A stretch of 64,000 nt of DNA from Gammaproteobacteria bacterium (GTDB lineage: Bacteria; Pseudomonadota; Gammaproteobacteria; Thiohalomonadales; Thiohalomonadaceae). The stretch spans positions 50,438-114,437 of the forward strand of contig JANJXC010000042.1 in the NCBI GenBank assembly GCA_024709225.1, read 5' to 3'. This document shows positions 47,550-55,855 of the stretch, one piece after another (position 1 is the first letter of the stretch; each line of letters starts with the position of its first letter). The notes beneath the pieces were generated by a model that was given only the letters and a program-made list of their open reading frames with translations, did no database searches and was not told the DNA's origin. Position numbers and translations under genes: made by a program.

Positions 47550-49133
47550 TCACAGGTCGTGCCCCGAGTAGGAACCATTCACCGATTTGTTGCAGACGGG
47601 GAAGTCGGGGACGATGTTGCCGTGAATGAGCAGTTCCAGTGCCGGCCAGTTGAACCAGCTCGGGTCGCGCGGGAAGTAGCGGGCGATGCGGCCGTCGCTG
47701 CCGAAACGCACGTAGCTCAGGATCTCGCCGCGCCAGCCTTCCACTAGGCCGATGCCCTCGCTGCCGGCGGCAGGCGCCTGCCACGGTACCTGCACCGCGC
47801 CGTCGGGCAGGGTATCGAGCAGCACCACCAGCAGTTCCAGCGAGTCGAGGATCTCCTGCATGCGCACCTGCATGCGCGCCGCCACGTCACCGGTGGTGAA
47901 TAGCGGTGAGCTGACGTGCAGGCGGTCATACGGGGCGTAGGGATGGTCGCGGCGCAGGTCGTGGTCCTGGCCGCTGGCCTTGCCCACGTAGCCTAGGCAG
48001 CCGAGGCGTTGGGCCTGTTCGGCGCTCAGCACGCCGGTGGTGGCGAGACGGTCCTCCAGCGAGGGGTGGTCGTCGAGGATCGGGTACAGCGCGGCCAGTT
48101 CACGGCGCAGCGGGTCGATGGCGGCACGCAGCTGCGCAATCTGCGCAGCGGACGGATCGGTGGCGAGGCCGCCGGGAACGATGCAGTCCATCAGCATGCG
48201 ATGGCCAAAACAGGCGGCATTGTCACGCAGCCACAGTTCGCGCAGGCGGGCGAACTGCTGCCAGGCGAAGGTGAAGGCGACGTCGTTGCAGATGGCGCCG
48301 ATGTCGCCGAGATGATTGTGTATGCGCTCGCGTTCGGCCAGCACGGCACGCAGGGCCTGCGCGCGTGGCGGCACGGCGAGGTGCGCCGCGCGCTCCATCG
48401 CCATGCAGGCAGACCAGGCGTAGTGCACCGTGCTGTCGCCGGACACGCGGCCGGCGAGGCGTGCGAGCCCCTGCGCGTCGCGCCCTTCGGCGATCTTCTC
48501 GATGCCCTTGTGCACGTAGCCGAGGCGCTGCTCCAGGTTGAGCACCGTCTCGCCCACCGCCTGAAAGCGGAAGTGCCCCGGCTCGATGATGCCGGCGTGT
48601 ACCGGCCCCACCGGAATTTCATAGGCACCGGCGCCCTGGGTCTGTATGAACGGATAATCCTGTTCCGGCGCGGCGGGCAGCGGTGCGCTGCCGACGGCGA
48701 ACTCCTTGCGCAGCGGATAGCTGTCGGCGGCCCAGCGGTTGTGGCGGCTCCAGCGGCGCGGATCGGGATGGTCGCTGAACACCAGGCCGTGCATGTTCTG
48801 CACGTGGCGCTCCATGCGATCGGCGCCGGGGTAGTACTGGGTGTGCGAGGGCAGCAGCGGCGTGCTCAGTGGTACCTGGGTGCGCAGCAGCAGGTGATCG
48901 CCATCGCGTGCCAGCGCTGCCGTAACCATCAGTTCCGCATCGCGCTGCTCGGCCCACACCCCGGCCCAGCGGCAGGCATAGCCGGCCGCCACCTGTGCGG
49001 CGCGGCCCCAGTCTTCCGGATCGATTTCCAGCAGGTGCGCCGGCGCCAGCGCCGTGGCCGCGCCGCGCCGCACCAGGATGTGTTCGTCCTGATAGCGGGC
49101 GAGGAGTTCGGACAACCAGTCGAAGTGGCTCAT
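47550..49133 (-). CDS. Hydrogenase-4-like large subunit lacking nickel-site cysteines (HyfG/NuoCD-like, Ehr type)
   Basis: A 527-residue fusion of a NuoC-like N-terminal region (about 1-160) and a NuoD/HycE-like large subunit. Landmarks are VGPVHAGIIEPGHFRFQ, RLGYVHKGIEKIAEGR and RERIHNHLGDIGAICNDV. In [NiFe] enzymes the N-terminal nickel pair is RxCGxC; here the same place reads RVSGDS (229-234), and the C-terminus ends FPVCNKSVNGSYSGHDL with one cysteine instead of CxxC. No CxxC occurs anywhere. It therefore cannot hold a NiFe site and fits the energy-converting hydrogenase-related (Ehr) family. It probably transfers electrons or binds quinone at the membrane, which is inference. Confidence 0.9.
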   Translation of the reverse strand: MSHFDWLSELLARYQDEHILVRRGAATALAPAHLLEIDPEDWGRAAQVAAGYACRWAGVWAEQRDAELMVTAALARDGDHLLLRTQVPLSTPLLPSHTQYYPGADRMERHVQNMHGLVFSDHPDPRRWSRHNRWAADSYPLRKEFAVGSAPLPAAPEQDYPFIQTQGAGAYEIPVGPVHAGIIEPGHFRFQAVGETVLNLEQRLGYVHKGIEKIAEGRDAQGLARLAGRVSGDSTVHYAWSACMAMERAAHLAVPPRAQALRAVLAERERIHNHLGDIGAICNDVAFTFAWQQFARLRELWLRDNAACFGHRMLMDCIVPGGLATDPSAAQIAQLRAAIDPLRRELAALYPILDDHPSLEDRLATTGVLSAEQAQRLGCLGYVGKASGQDHDLRRDHPYAPYDRLHVSSPLFTTGDVAARMQVRMQEILDSLELLVVLLDTLPDGAVQVPWQAPAAGSEGIGLVEGWRGEILSYVRFGSDGRIARYFPRDPSWFNWPALELLIHGNIVPDFPVCNKSVNGSYSGHDL

Positions 49134-49144
49134 GGTTTACACCT

Positions 49145-49216
49145 GTAGGAGCGAGTCGTATTCGCGACCGGCGTGCCTCCGCCCGACGCTGTATCGCGGA
49201 TGCGATCCGCTCCTAC
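49145..49216. repeat. Paired REP-like palindromes inside the hyf-like operon
   Basis: A forward element (49145-49167, hairpin GCGAGT-CGT-ATTCGC) and an inverted one (49194-49216, hairpin GCGGAT-GCG-ATCCGC) lie in the 94-base gap between the HyfF-like and HyfG-like genes. Same family as the array near 21.8 kb. Confidence 0.88.
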
Positions 49217-49227
49217 TATGTAAGCAC

Positions 49228-50709
49228 TCATAACACCCCCTGGCCGGCGATGAGCTGCGTGGCCTGATCGAACCACTGCGCCAGCACGGCGGGGATGGCA
49301 AGGCCGAACCACAGCGCCAGCAGCAGGTGCAGGTACACCGGCAGCATGTTGGCCTTCACCGGTTGCTGGCCGTCGGGCTGGTTGCCATAGACCATCGGAT
49401 GAATGTGGCGGAACAGGCCGGCGAAGGCGATGGCAAGGCCCGACAGCAGGGCCACGGTGAGCCACGGCCAGCTTTGCATGGTGGCGATGAGCAGCAGAAA
49501 TTCGCTGACGAACAGGCCGAAGGGCGGGAAGCCGGCGATGGCGGCAGTACCGAGCAGCAGGCCCCAACCGACGGTGGGCTGGGTGCGGATCAGGCCGCGG
49601 ATCTTGTCGATGGCCTGGCTACCGGCGATGTGCGTGGCATGGCCGACGGTGACGAAGATGGCGGACTTGACCAGCGAGTGCATGGTCATGTGCAGCAGGG
49701 CGGCAAAGGTGGCGAGCGGACCACCCAGGCCGAAGGCGAAGGTCATCAGCCCCATGTGCTCGATGGAGGAATAGCTGAACATGCGCTTGATGTCACGCTG
49801 ACGGTGCAGGAACAGCCCGGCCACCAGGAAGGAGAGCAGGCCGAAGGCCATCATCAGGTAACCGGCCAGTTGCGGCGTGTTGGACACGCCGTGCAGTGCA
49901 CCATCCACCAGCATCTTGGTGCGTACCACCGCGTACAGCGCCACGTTGAGCAGCAGGCCGGAGAGCACCGCCGACATGGGTGTTGGGCCTTCGGAGTGCG
50001 CATCGGGCAGCCAGTTGTGCAGCGGCACCAGGCCGACCTTGGTGCCGTAGCCCACCAGCAGGAACACGAAGGCGATGCTCATCACCGTGGGGTCGAGCTG
50101 GCCGGCGATGCCGTGCAGCGTGGTCCACAGCAGGCCGTCCTCCGGTACGGTCAGCACCGAGGCGGCGGAAAAATACAGCAGTACCGTGCCGAACAGTGCC
50201 TGCGCGATACCGACGCCGCAGAGGATGAAATACTTCCACGCCGCCTCCACCGATTCCGGTGTGCGGTACAGCGACACCAGCAGCACGGTGGCCAGGGTAG
50301 CGCCTTCCAGCGCCACCCACAGGATGCCCAGATTGTTGGTGGACAGCGCCAGCAGCATGGTGAACAGAAAGCCCTGATACATGGCGTGGTACAGGCGCAT
50401 GCGGCGGCTGTTGACACGGCCCAGTGCCAGCTCGTGGTCCATGTAGGGACGGGAGAAGATGGCGGTGGTGGTGGCGACGAAGGCGGTGAGCACCAGCAGG
50501 TAGACATTGAAGGCATCGACGTAGAAGAACTTGCCGTTCGACAGCAGCGGCCCGTCACGCAACACCTCGAGTGCGAGCACCACCGAGGCCAGCGTAGTGG
50601 CGGCGGCGAAGGCCACATTGATCCAGCCGGCGATGCGGCAGCGCGGCACCGCCGCCATCAGCAGCGTGCCGAGCAGGGGGATGAGCAAGGTAGCGAGCAG
50701 GGCGTTCAT
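49228..50709 (-). CDS. Hydrogenase-4-like antiporter subunit (HyfF/NuoN-like)
   Basis: A 493-residue membrane protein of the Mrp/complex I antiporter family with about fourteen helices. The family core is visible in GYGTKVGLVPLHNWLPDAH with its lysine and histidine, and in KRMFSYSSIEHMGLM and LLHMTMHSLVKSAIFV. It resembles HyfF. Such subunits move protons or sodium ions coupled to electron transfer. The gene overlaps the HyfE-like gene upstream by four bases and is followed by a REP pair. Confidence 0.9.
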   Translation of the reverse strand: MNALLATLLIPLLGTLLMAAVPRCRIAGWINVAFAAATTLASVVLALEVLRDGPLLSNGKFFYVDAFNVYLLVLTAFVATTTAIFSRPYMDHELALGRVNSRRMRLYHAMYQGFLFTMLLALSTNNLGILWVALEGATLATVLLVSLYRTPESVEAAWKYFILCGVGIAQALFGTVLLYFSAASVLTVPEDGLLWTTLHGIAGQLDPTVMSIAFVFLLVGYGTKVGLVPLHNWLPDAHSEGPTPMSAVLSGLLLNVALYAVVRTKMLVDGALHGVSNTPQLAGYLMMAFGLLSFLVAGLFLHRQRDIKRMFSYSSIEHMGLMTFAFGLGGPLATFAALLHMTMHSLVKSAIFVTVGHATHIAGSQAIDKIRGLIRTQPTVGWGLLLGTAAIAGFPPFGLFVSEFLLLIATMQSWPWLTVALLSGLAIAFAGLFRHIHPMVYGNQPDGQQPVKANMLPVYLHLLLALWFGLAIPAVLAQWFDQATQLIAGQGVL

Positions 50710-51410
50710 TCGCGCTCTTCCTGCGGTTCGTCCAGTTCAGAGGTCTCCGCCAGGCGGCTCAAGCGGTCCACGTCCAGCGAGTCGATGCTCTGGCGGATCT
50801 GGAAGAAGAACACGCCGAAGATCACCGTCGCCACCAGCAGGTCGAAGGCCACGCCCAGTTCCACCACCATCGGCATGCCGTGGGTGGACACCACCGCGGC
50901 GAAAAACAGACCGTTTTCCATCGACATGAAACCCACCACCTGGGTGATGGCCTGACGTCGCGTCACCATGATCAGCATGCCGAGCAGCACCACGGCCATG
51001 CTGATGGCGATGGTGTTGCGCGTGGCCAGGGTGGAGAGTTTCTCCACCGGCAGCGCGACGTAATAGCTGAAGGCCACCAGCGCGGCGGCAGCGAGCAGCA
51101 CCAGCGCGGGATTGACCACGGTTTCCACCTCGCGCGTGATCTCCAGCTTCACCACGATACGGTGCAGGACCCATGGAATCAGCACGGCCTTGAGTGCCAG
51201 GGTGATCAGCGCCGACACATACAGATGATGTTGATTGGCGACCAGGGCTACCATCGCGGTGGCAGCAGCGACCAGCGCACCTTGCCAGGCGAAGGCGTGG
51301 ATGCAGGCGATGATGCGTGTCTGCGCCAGCAAGGCGAAGGAGGCGAATAGCACCAGGGCGGCGAGGATCACCACGCCCTGTTCCTGCAGGGTGAACTGGG
51401 CGAAGTTCAT
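50706..51410 (-). CDS. Hydrogenase-4-like subunit HyfE
   Basis: A 234-residue membrane protein of the HyfE type, related in part to NuoK, with about seven helices and a charged cytoplasmic tail ending EPQEERE. The segment QVVGFMSMENGLFF and the following GMPMVVELGVAFDLLV with its buried glutamates are typical of HyfE. The ATG at 51410 overlaps the stop of the HyfC-like gene by one base pair step (TGATG-like junction), so translation is coupled. HyfE links the antiporter arm to the connecting arm in the E. coli enzyme. Confidence 0.88.
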   Translation of the reverse strand: MNFAQFTLQEQGVVILAALVLFASFALLAQTRIIACIHAFAWQGALVAAATAMVALVANQHHLYVSALITLALKAVLIPWVLHRIVVKLEITREVETVVNPALVLLAAAALVAFSYYVALPVEKLSTLATRNTIAISMAVVLLGMLIMVTRRQAITQVVGFMSMENGLFFAAVVSTHGMPMVVELGVAFDLLVATVIFGVFFFQIRQSIDSLDVDRLSRLAETSELDEPQEERE

Positions 51411-52372
51411 GCCCCCACCTCCAGGATCACATGGCTCAGCATGCCGAGCAGGGCGAACAGGAAGGCGAGGTTGAGATAGCCCGGCACGCGGAACAGGCGC
51501 ATCTTGGCGAGCACGGTTTCCGACACCGCCAGCACCACGCACAGCAGCATCAGCTTGCCGGCGATGGCGCCGAGGCCGACTAGCAGGGCGGTGGGGGTGT
51601 TTTCCACGGCGATGCCCCAGGGTAAGAAGATGTTGGCGATGAGCACGCCGTAGATCATCAGCTTGAGCTGCGCCGCCCATTCCATCAGGGCGAGGTGGCG
51701 GCCGCTGTATTCGAGGATCATCGCCTCGTGCACCATGGTCAGTTCCAGGTGGGTGGTGGGATTGTCCACCGGCACGCGCCCGGTCTCCGCCACCGCCACC
51801 AGCAGCAGGGCGAGCAGGGCGAACATGAACGAGGGGCGCAGCACGACGCCTTGCGCCAGCAGGAAGTCGATGGCGTGGGAGAGGTTGGTGCTCTGCGCCG
51901 TCATGGTGAGGGTGAACACGGCCATCAACATGGCCGGCTCGGCCAGCGACGCGATGGTCATCTCGCGCGACGAGCCCATGCCGCCGAAGGCGGTGCCCGC
52001 ATCCATGCCGGCGAGGGCGAGAAAGAAACGGGCCAGGCCGAGAAAACCCACCAGCACAATGACGTCGGCGATGATGGCGGTGGGCAGATGCACGGCCAGC
52101 AGCGGAATCACCGCGGCAGTGACCACGGTGGCGGAGAACACCACATAGGGCGCGGCACGGAACAGCGGCGAAGCGGTGTCGGCAACGATGGCCTCCTTGC
52201 GGAACAGCTTGGTGAGGTCGCGGTAGGGCTGGGTCAGTGCCGGGGCACGGCGGTTCTGCAGGCGTGCCTTGAGCAGGCGCAGCCAGCCCACCAGCAGCGG
52301 TGCCGCGGTGACGAACAGCGCCGTTTGCAGCAACGCCAGCAGCCAGCCTTGCAGGTTCAGGAGATCAGCCAT
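51407..52372 (-). CDS. Hydrogenase-4-like subunit HyfC (NuoH-like)
   Basis: A 321-residue membrane protein of the NuoH/HyfC/EchB family with eight helices. Landmarks are QPYRDLTKLFRKE near the N-terminus, TAFGGMGSSREMTIASLAEP in the middle, and VPVDNPTTHLELTMVHEAM with the conserved acidic and histidine residues of the quinone or proton channel. It joins the membrane arm to the peripheral Fe-S subunits. It overlaps the HyfB-like gene by 16 bases upstream and the HyfE-like gene downstream. Confidence 0.92.
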   Translation of the reverse strand: MADLLNLQGWLLALLQTALFVTAAPLLVGWLRLLKARLQNRRAPALTQPYRDLTKLFRKEAIVADTASPLFRAAPYVVFSATVVTAAVIPLLAVHLPTAIIADVIVLVGFLGLARFFLALAGMDAGTAFGGMGSSREMTIASLAEPAMLMAVFTLTMTAQSTNLSHAIDFLLAQGVVLRPSFMFALLALLLVAVAETGRVPVDNPTTHLELTMVHEAMILEYSGRHLALMEWAAQLKLMIYGVLIANIFLPWGIAVENTPTALLVGLGAIAGKLMLLCVVLAVSETVLAKMRLFRVPGYLNLAFLFALLGMLSHVILEVGA

Positions 52373-54372
52373 AGCAGGAAGATCAATGTGAAGAAGGAGT
52401 ATGACAGGTAGGTGCGCACGTTGCCGCTTTGCAGCAGGGCGATACGGCGTGCGGCACTGATTACCCAGCGGCCGGCAGGTTCGTACAGGACCTTCCAGCT
52501 GCGGTCGGTCACCAGCAATTGATGACGCAGGCTGGTGAGCTGGCCGCTCTTGTCGTCGCTGAGGCGTTCCACCTTTTCCTCCAGCAGCCACACCGGCTGG
52601 AAGATGCGTCGCACCGGCTGGGCAAAGGCGGTGGCGGTGTATTGCATGCGCGGACTCAGCGGGCCGAAGCCGCAGTCCCAGGGATGGATGCGGCGCACGC
52701 GCTGGTGGTTGCGGCCGTGCAGCAGCAGATAGAACAGCAGCCAGGCGAGTCCCAGACCGAGCAGCACCAGCGGTGCGCTGTAGCTGGCGGCCGCCGCCGA
52801 GACCGGCGTCAGCCACAGCCAGCCCTGACCGGTGATGCCCGGCTCGGGCAGGCCGCCCAGGGCCTGGGGAATGGCGCCCATCACGTCGATGCTCAGGGCC
52901 GGCAGTACGCCGAGCAGCAGGCACAACAGCGCCAGCAGACCTTGGGCGGCGCGCATGCCGAAGGAAGGCAGGTGGGCCTGACGTGCCTGGCGCGTGCGCG
53001 GCTGGCCGAGGAAGGCGATGCCGTACAGGCGCACGAACAGCATGGCGCCGAGGGCGGCGGTGAGCGCCAGCATGGCGGCGGTGACCGGGATGACGATGCG
53101 CAGCACGCCACTGTCCAGCACCACGCCCTGCAGGGCGGTCTGCAGGGTCAGCCACTCGGAGGCGAAGCCGTTGAACGGCGGCAGCGAGGCGATGCTGAGG
53201 CAGCCGATGAGGAAAAAGGTACCGGTGTAGGGCAGACGCTTCAGCAGGCCGCCCATGTGTTCCAGGCTGTGCTGGTGGGTCTGCTGGATCACCGCACCGG
53301 CGCCGAGGAACAGCAGGCTCTTGAACAGGGCGTGGTTGAGGGCGTGATACAGCGCGGCGATGAGGCCCAGGCTGCCGAGCAGCGGGTGGCCGGAGGCGAG
53401 GAAGATAATGGCCAGTCCCAGGGCCATGAAGATCACGCCGACGTTCTCGATGGATGAGTAGGCCAGCAGGCGCTTGATGTCGGTCTGCTGCATGGCGTAG
53501 AGCACGCCGAGCAGGGCGGAGAGGCTGCCTGCCAGCAGCACGATGACGCCCCAGTCCACCTGCACCGTGCCGATGAGATCGAAGGTGACGCGCACGAAGC
53601 CGTAGATCGCCACCTTGAGCATCACGCCGGACATCAGCGCCGAGATGTGCGACGGCGCCACCGGATGGGCCTCGGGCAGCCAGGCATGCAGTGGCACCAG
53701 GCCGGCTTTCATGCCGAAGCCGAAGAAGGCGAGGGCGAAGGCCACGCCGGCCCACAGCTGCGGCAGCTCCGCGGCGCGCATCGCCTCGAAGGTGAAGCCG
53801 CCGCCGAAGGCGGCCAGCACGCCGTAGCCGAGCAGGATGGCGAGGCCACCGACGTGGGCCATCAGCAGATACAGGAAGGCGGCGCGGCGGTTGGCGGCAT
53901 TCTCGTGCTGGAAGGCCACGAGGAAGTAGCTGGACAGCGACATCAGCTCCCACGCCACCATGAACATAAAGGCGTCGTCGGCGATGACCACCAGCTGCAT
54001 GCCGGCCACGAACAGACCGGTGAACACGCCGAGGGCGGCAAGGGAGTGGCGTCCGTGCAGGAACTCGCGGGTGTAGCCGGGACCGAAGACGGCAACGGCG
54101 AATACCACCACGCCGATGAGCAGCAGGATGAAGCCGGCGAGGGCATCGACCCGCACCGACCAGGCCAGCCAGGGCAGGCCGAGGGGGAGCTGGGCGGCGG
54201 CGGGTTCACCGGTCAGCGCCAGCAGACCACCGGTGGCGGCGGCCAGACCGGACAGCCCAAGCAGGGGGAAGCAGGCCCAGCGCAGTAGCTGCCGGTAGCG
54301 GCTGGCGGCCAGCCCCACGACTCCCGACAACAGGGACAGCGCCACGGCATAGGCAATCAGCTGCAGGGCCAC
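52357..54372 (-). CDS. Hydrogenase-4-like antiporter subunit HyfB (NuoL-like)
   Basis: A 671-residue Mrp/NuoL-type membrane protein and first gene of the six-gene set. The core is FGMKAGLVPLHAWLPEAHP, KRLLAYSSIENVGVI and ALNHALFKSLLFLGAG, and a C-terminal extension (about 560-671) with HPWDCGFGPLSPRMQYTATA is typical of HyfB. It should translocate protons or sodium ions. No HyfA, HyfD or HyfH gene lies before or after it. The 220 bases upstream contain no FNR-type box that I could find. Confidence 0.92.
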   Translation of the reverse strand: MALQLIAYAVALSLLSGVVGLAASRYRQLLRWACFPLLGLSGLAAATGGLLALTGEPAAAQLPLGLPWLAWSVRVDALAGFILLLIGVVVFAVAVFGPGYTREFLHGRHSLAALGVFTGLFVAGMQLVVIADDAFMFMVAWELMSLSSYFLVAFQHENAANRRAAFLYLLMAHVGGLAILLGYGVLAAFGGGFTFEAMRAAELPQLWAGVAFALAFFGFGMKAGLVPLHAWLPEAHPVAPSHISALMSGVMLKVAIYGFVRVTFDLIGTVQVDWGVIVLLAGSLSALLGVLYAMQQTDIKRLLAYSSIENVGVIFMALGLAIIFLASGHPLLGSLGLIAALYHALNHALFKSLLFLGAGAVIQQTHQHSLEHMGGLLKRLPYTGTFFLIGCLSIASLPPFNGFASEWLTLQTALQGVVLDSGVLRIVIPVTAAMLALTAALGAMLFVRLYGIAFLGQPRTRQARQAHLPSFGMRAAQGLLALLCLLLGVLPALSIDVMGAIPQALGGLPEPGITGQGWLWLTPVSAAAASYSAPLVLLGLGLAWLLFYLLLHGRNHQRVRRIHPWDCGFGPLSPRMQYTATAFAQPVRRIFQPVWLLEEKVERLSDDKSGQLTSLRHQLLVTDRSWKVLYEPAGRWVISAARRIALLQSGNVRTYLSYSFFTLIFLLWLIS

Positions 54373-54649
54373 GTCGGGTCAGGCTCCGGAAGGTGTTGGA
54401 TTACACAAGCAAAAGATTATGGTCATTATAAGCATTTTGTTGTTTGTGGCGATGAGGCGATAAGTTTTATTTTGTAGCCTCTTCCTGGCTGCAACCCCAC
54501 CGGCAGATCCTGTGTAACAATGTAAAGCTATTGATTTATATACTAAAGTTTACGTAACGCACAGGAAGAAAAATCAGATTTTTCCTACATACATGCCCTG
54601 CGCCGCTTGCTACCTTGATTGGGAATCCGTTCCTTGTGGAGCTGACATC

Positions 54650-54916
54650 ATGGATGGTCACATCATGGACTGCACTTCCTGTGTGGTGCCGCGTTACGGT
54701 GAGGCGAGCGAGCGTTTTTGCAGCAAGTGCCGCCACCATCTCCTGCAGAAAAGCTACTGCGTTGCCTTGCGTGAGGCCGACGAATCGCTGATGCCGTTTA
54801 TCGCTCTGGATGATGCCGTGCAGGCCACGGAGTATGCCGGACGTCTGGGCCGCCAGGGCATTTCCCATGTCATTTTGAGCTGGAATCCCGAGCAGCAGAA
54901 TTTTTCCCTCTACTGA
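54650..54916 (+). CDS. Small zinc-ribbon-like hypothetical protein
   Basis: An 88-residue protein with two CxxC pairs, C8/C11 (DCTSC) and C24/C27 (FCSKC), spaced like a zinc ribbon. The second half (about 35-88) is a small alpha/beta region ending ILSWNPEQQNFSLY. The ATG at 54650 was chosen because GTGGAG lies about nine bases upstream; an earlier start adds another two cysteines but no site. It is divergent from the hyf-like set. Function unknown; metal binding is inferred from the cysteines. Confidence 0.6.
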   Translation: MDGHIMDCTSCVVPRYGEASERFCSKCRHHLLQKSYCVALREADESLMPFIALDDAVQATEYAGRLGRQGISHVILSWNPEQQNFSLY

Positions 54917-54920
54917 GAGC

Positions 54921-55145
54921 TCAGTCCAGCGCCGGTCCCGGTGTGAATTCCACCGTGCTGAAGCCGTGATCCTCCAGGGTCGCGGCGAGTTCTTCCCAGC
55001 GCCATTCCTTCAGTTCCTCCTGCGCCTCGGCGATCAGGGCTGTCACGCGGCGCACCGCGTCGCGCTCGCTGTAATCGTCCGGGATGCGGATCAGGCGGAT
55101 GCGTTCGAAGTCGCGGGCGGGCAGCAGCATCAGTCGGTCCGGCAT
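54921..55145 (-). CDS. Small hypothetical protein
   Basis: A 74-residue acidic protein, MPDRLMLLPARDFERIRLIR at the N-terminus and EFTPGPALD at the end. AGGAGAACATC precedes the ATG at 55145, which is a good ribosome site, so the gene is probably real. It has no recognised domain and is convergent with the zinc-ribbon gene, with only four bases between their stops. Confidence 0.6.
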   Translation of the reverse strand: MPDRLMLLPARDFERIRLIRIPDDYSERDAVRRVTALIAEAQEELKEWRWEELAATLEDHGFSTVEFTPGPALD

Positions 55146-55170
55146 GATGTTCTCCTGTATCGGCAAGAAA

Positions 55171-55280
55171 CCTCCGCAGAGGCGCGAAGGCACGCAGGGG
55201 AGTATAGAACGATGTGCCCCGAAAAATGCGCACAAACTGCGTGGTCAGTCAACGTGGTGTACTGGCGGCCTCTGCGGGGG
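55171..55280. repeat. Degenerate CCGCAGAGGCGC-type inverted repeat
   Basis: CCTCCGCAGAGGCGCGAAGG (55171-55190) is answered by GCGGCCTCTGCGGGGG (55265-55280). It is related to the copies at 40689 and 47431 and fills the gap upstream of the small gene at 55145. Confidence 0.6.
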
Positions 55281-55287
55281 TGTCCGT

Positions 55288-55779
55288 TCAGTAGATGGGG
55301 ATCATCGCGTAGCCCTGCGCCTGATATCCGGTGAGGGAGACGAAGGTGTTGCCGACGGGGGAGATGCCTTCGAGCAGGGTGGCGTTGTCGACCTGGAACA
55401 GGCGGGTGGCGATGGAGCAGCCTTCCATGCGCACGCCAAGTCGGCGCAGGGCGGCGATCTGCTCCGCCACCTGATCGAGCTGCTCGAATTCGGTCAGTTC
55501 GAAGCGCTCGCGGTCGCTGGAAACCAGGGTGACGGCCAGGCCGCGGAAGGCGAGGATGATGTCCGGACGTACGCCCTGGCGCTTGAGGTCGTCATGGGTC
55601 TCGCGGATAACCGCGAGATACAGGTTCAACCGTCTGGCGTCGGAGGCGTTGATATCGAATACCACCTTGCCGTGCTTGACGCCGTGCAGTGCGGTGGCGT
55701 CATTGGGCTTGTCAGCCAGGGCCATGTTGGTGGACAGGGCCAGGACGAGGGAAACCAACCAATACCTTAACGAATTCAT
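55288..55779 (-). CDS. Periplasmic DsrE-like protein
   Basis: A 163-residue exported protein: signal peptide about 1-22 (ending MALA), then a DsrE-type fold with KVVFDINASDARRLNLYLAV, VTLVSSDRERFELTEFEQ and a single cysteine in GVRMEGCSIATR at the place where DsrE-family proteins carry their reactive cysteine. DsrE proteins transfer sulfur; periplasmic members are uncharacterised. AGGAGATAGCTG precedes the ATG. A TetR-type operator lies 25 bases upstream of the start, and the repressor gene is directly beyond it on the same strand. Confidence 0.82.
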   Translation of the reverse strand: MNSLRYWLVSLVLALSTNMALADKPNDATALHGVKHGKVVFDINASDARRLNLYLAVIRETHDDLKRQGVRPDIILAFRGLAVTLVSSDRERFELTEFEQLDQVAEQIAALRRLGVRMEGCSIATRLFQVDNATLLEGISPVGNTFVSLTGYQAQGYAMIPIY

Positions 55780-55803
55780 CAGCTATCTCCTGTGTTGTTT
55801 TGA

Positions 55804-55817
55804 AACGAACGTTCGTT
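55804..55817. promoter_or_regulatory. TetR operator upstream of the DsrE-like gene
   Basis: AACGAACGTTCGTT is a perfect palindrome located 25 bases before the DsrE-like start, in the 76-base gap after tetR. The same sequence with one mismatch occurs just upstream of tetR. Such spacing would let the repressor block a promoter here. Confidence 0.75.
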
Positions 55818-55855
55818 CTGTTTGTGGGGAAAATTTTCCGGTGTGGTTTCTTGGG

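Noticed and set aside
46897-54372. Complex I or an active group 4 [NiFe] hydrogenase
   Set aside because: The six-gene order and HyfE-type subunit are not those of complex I, and the absence of any CxxC in the large subunit excludes a nickel site.
54580-54592. FNR-type box or regulatory hairpin upstream of hyfB
   Set aside because: A TTGATTTATATACT stretch near 54531 has only one good half site, and the nearby AGGAAGAAAAATC/GATTTTTCCT arms pair imperfectly. Neither is convincing.
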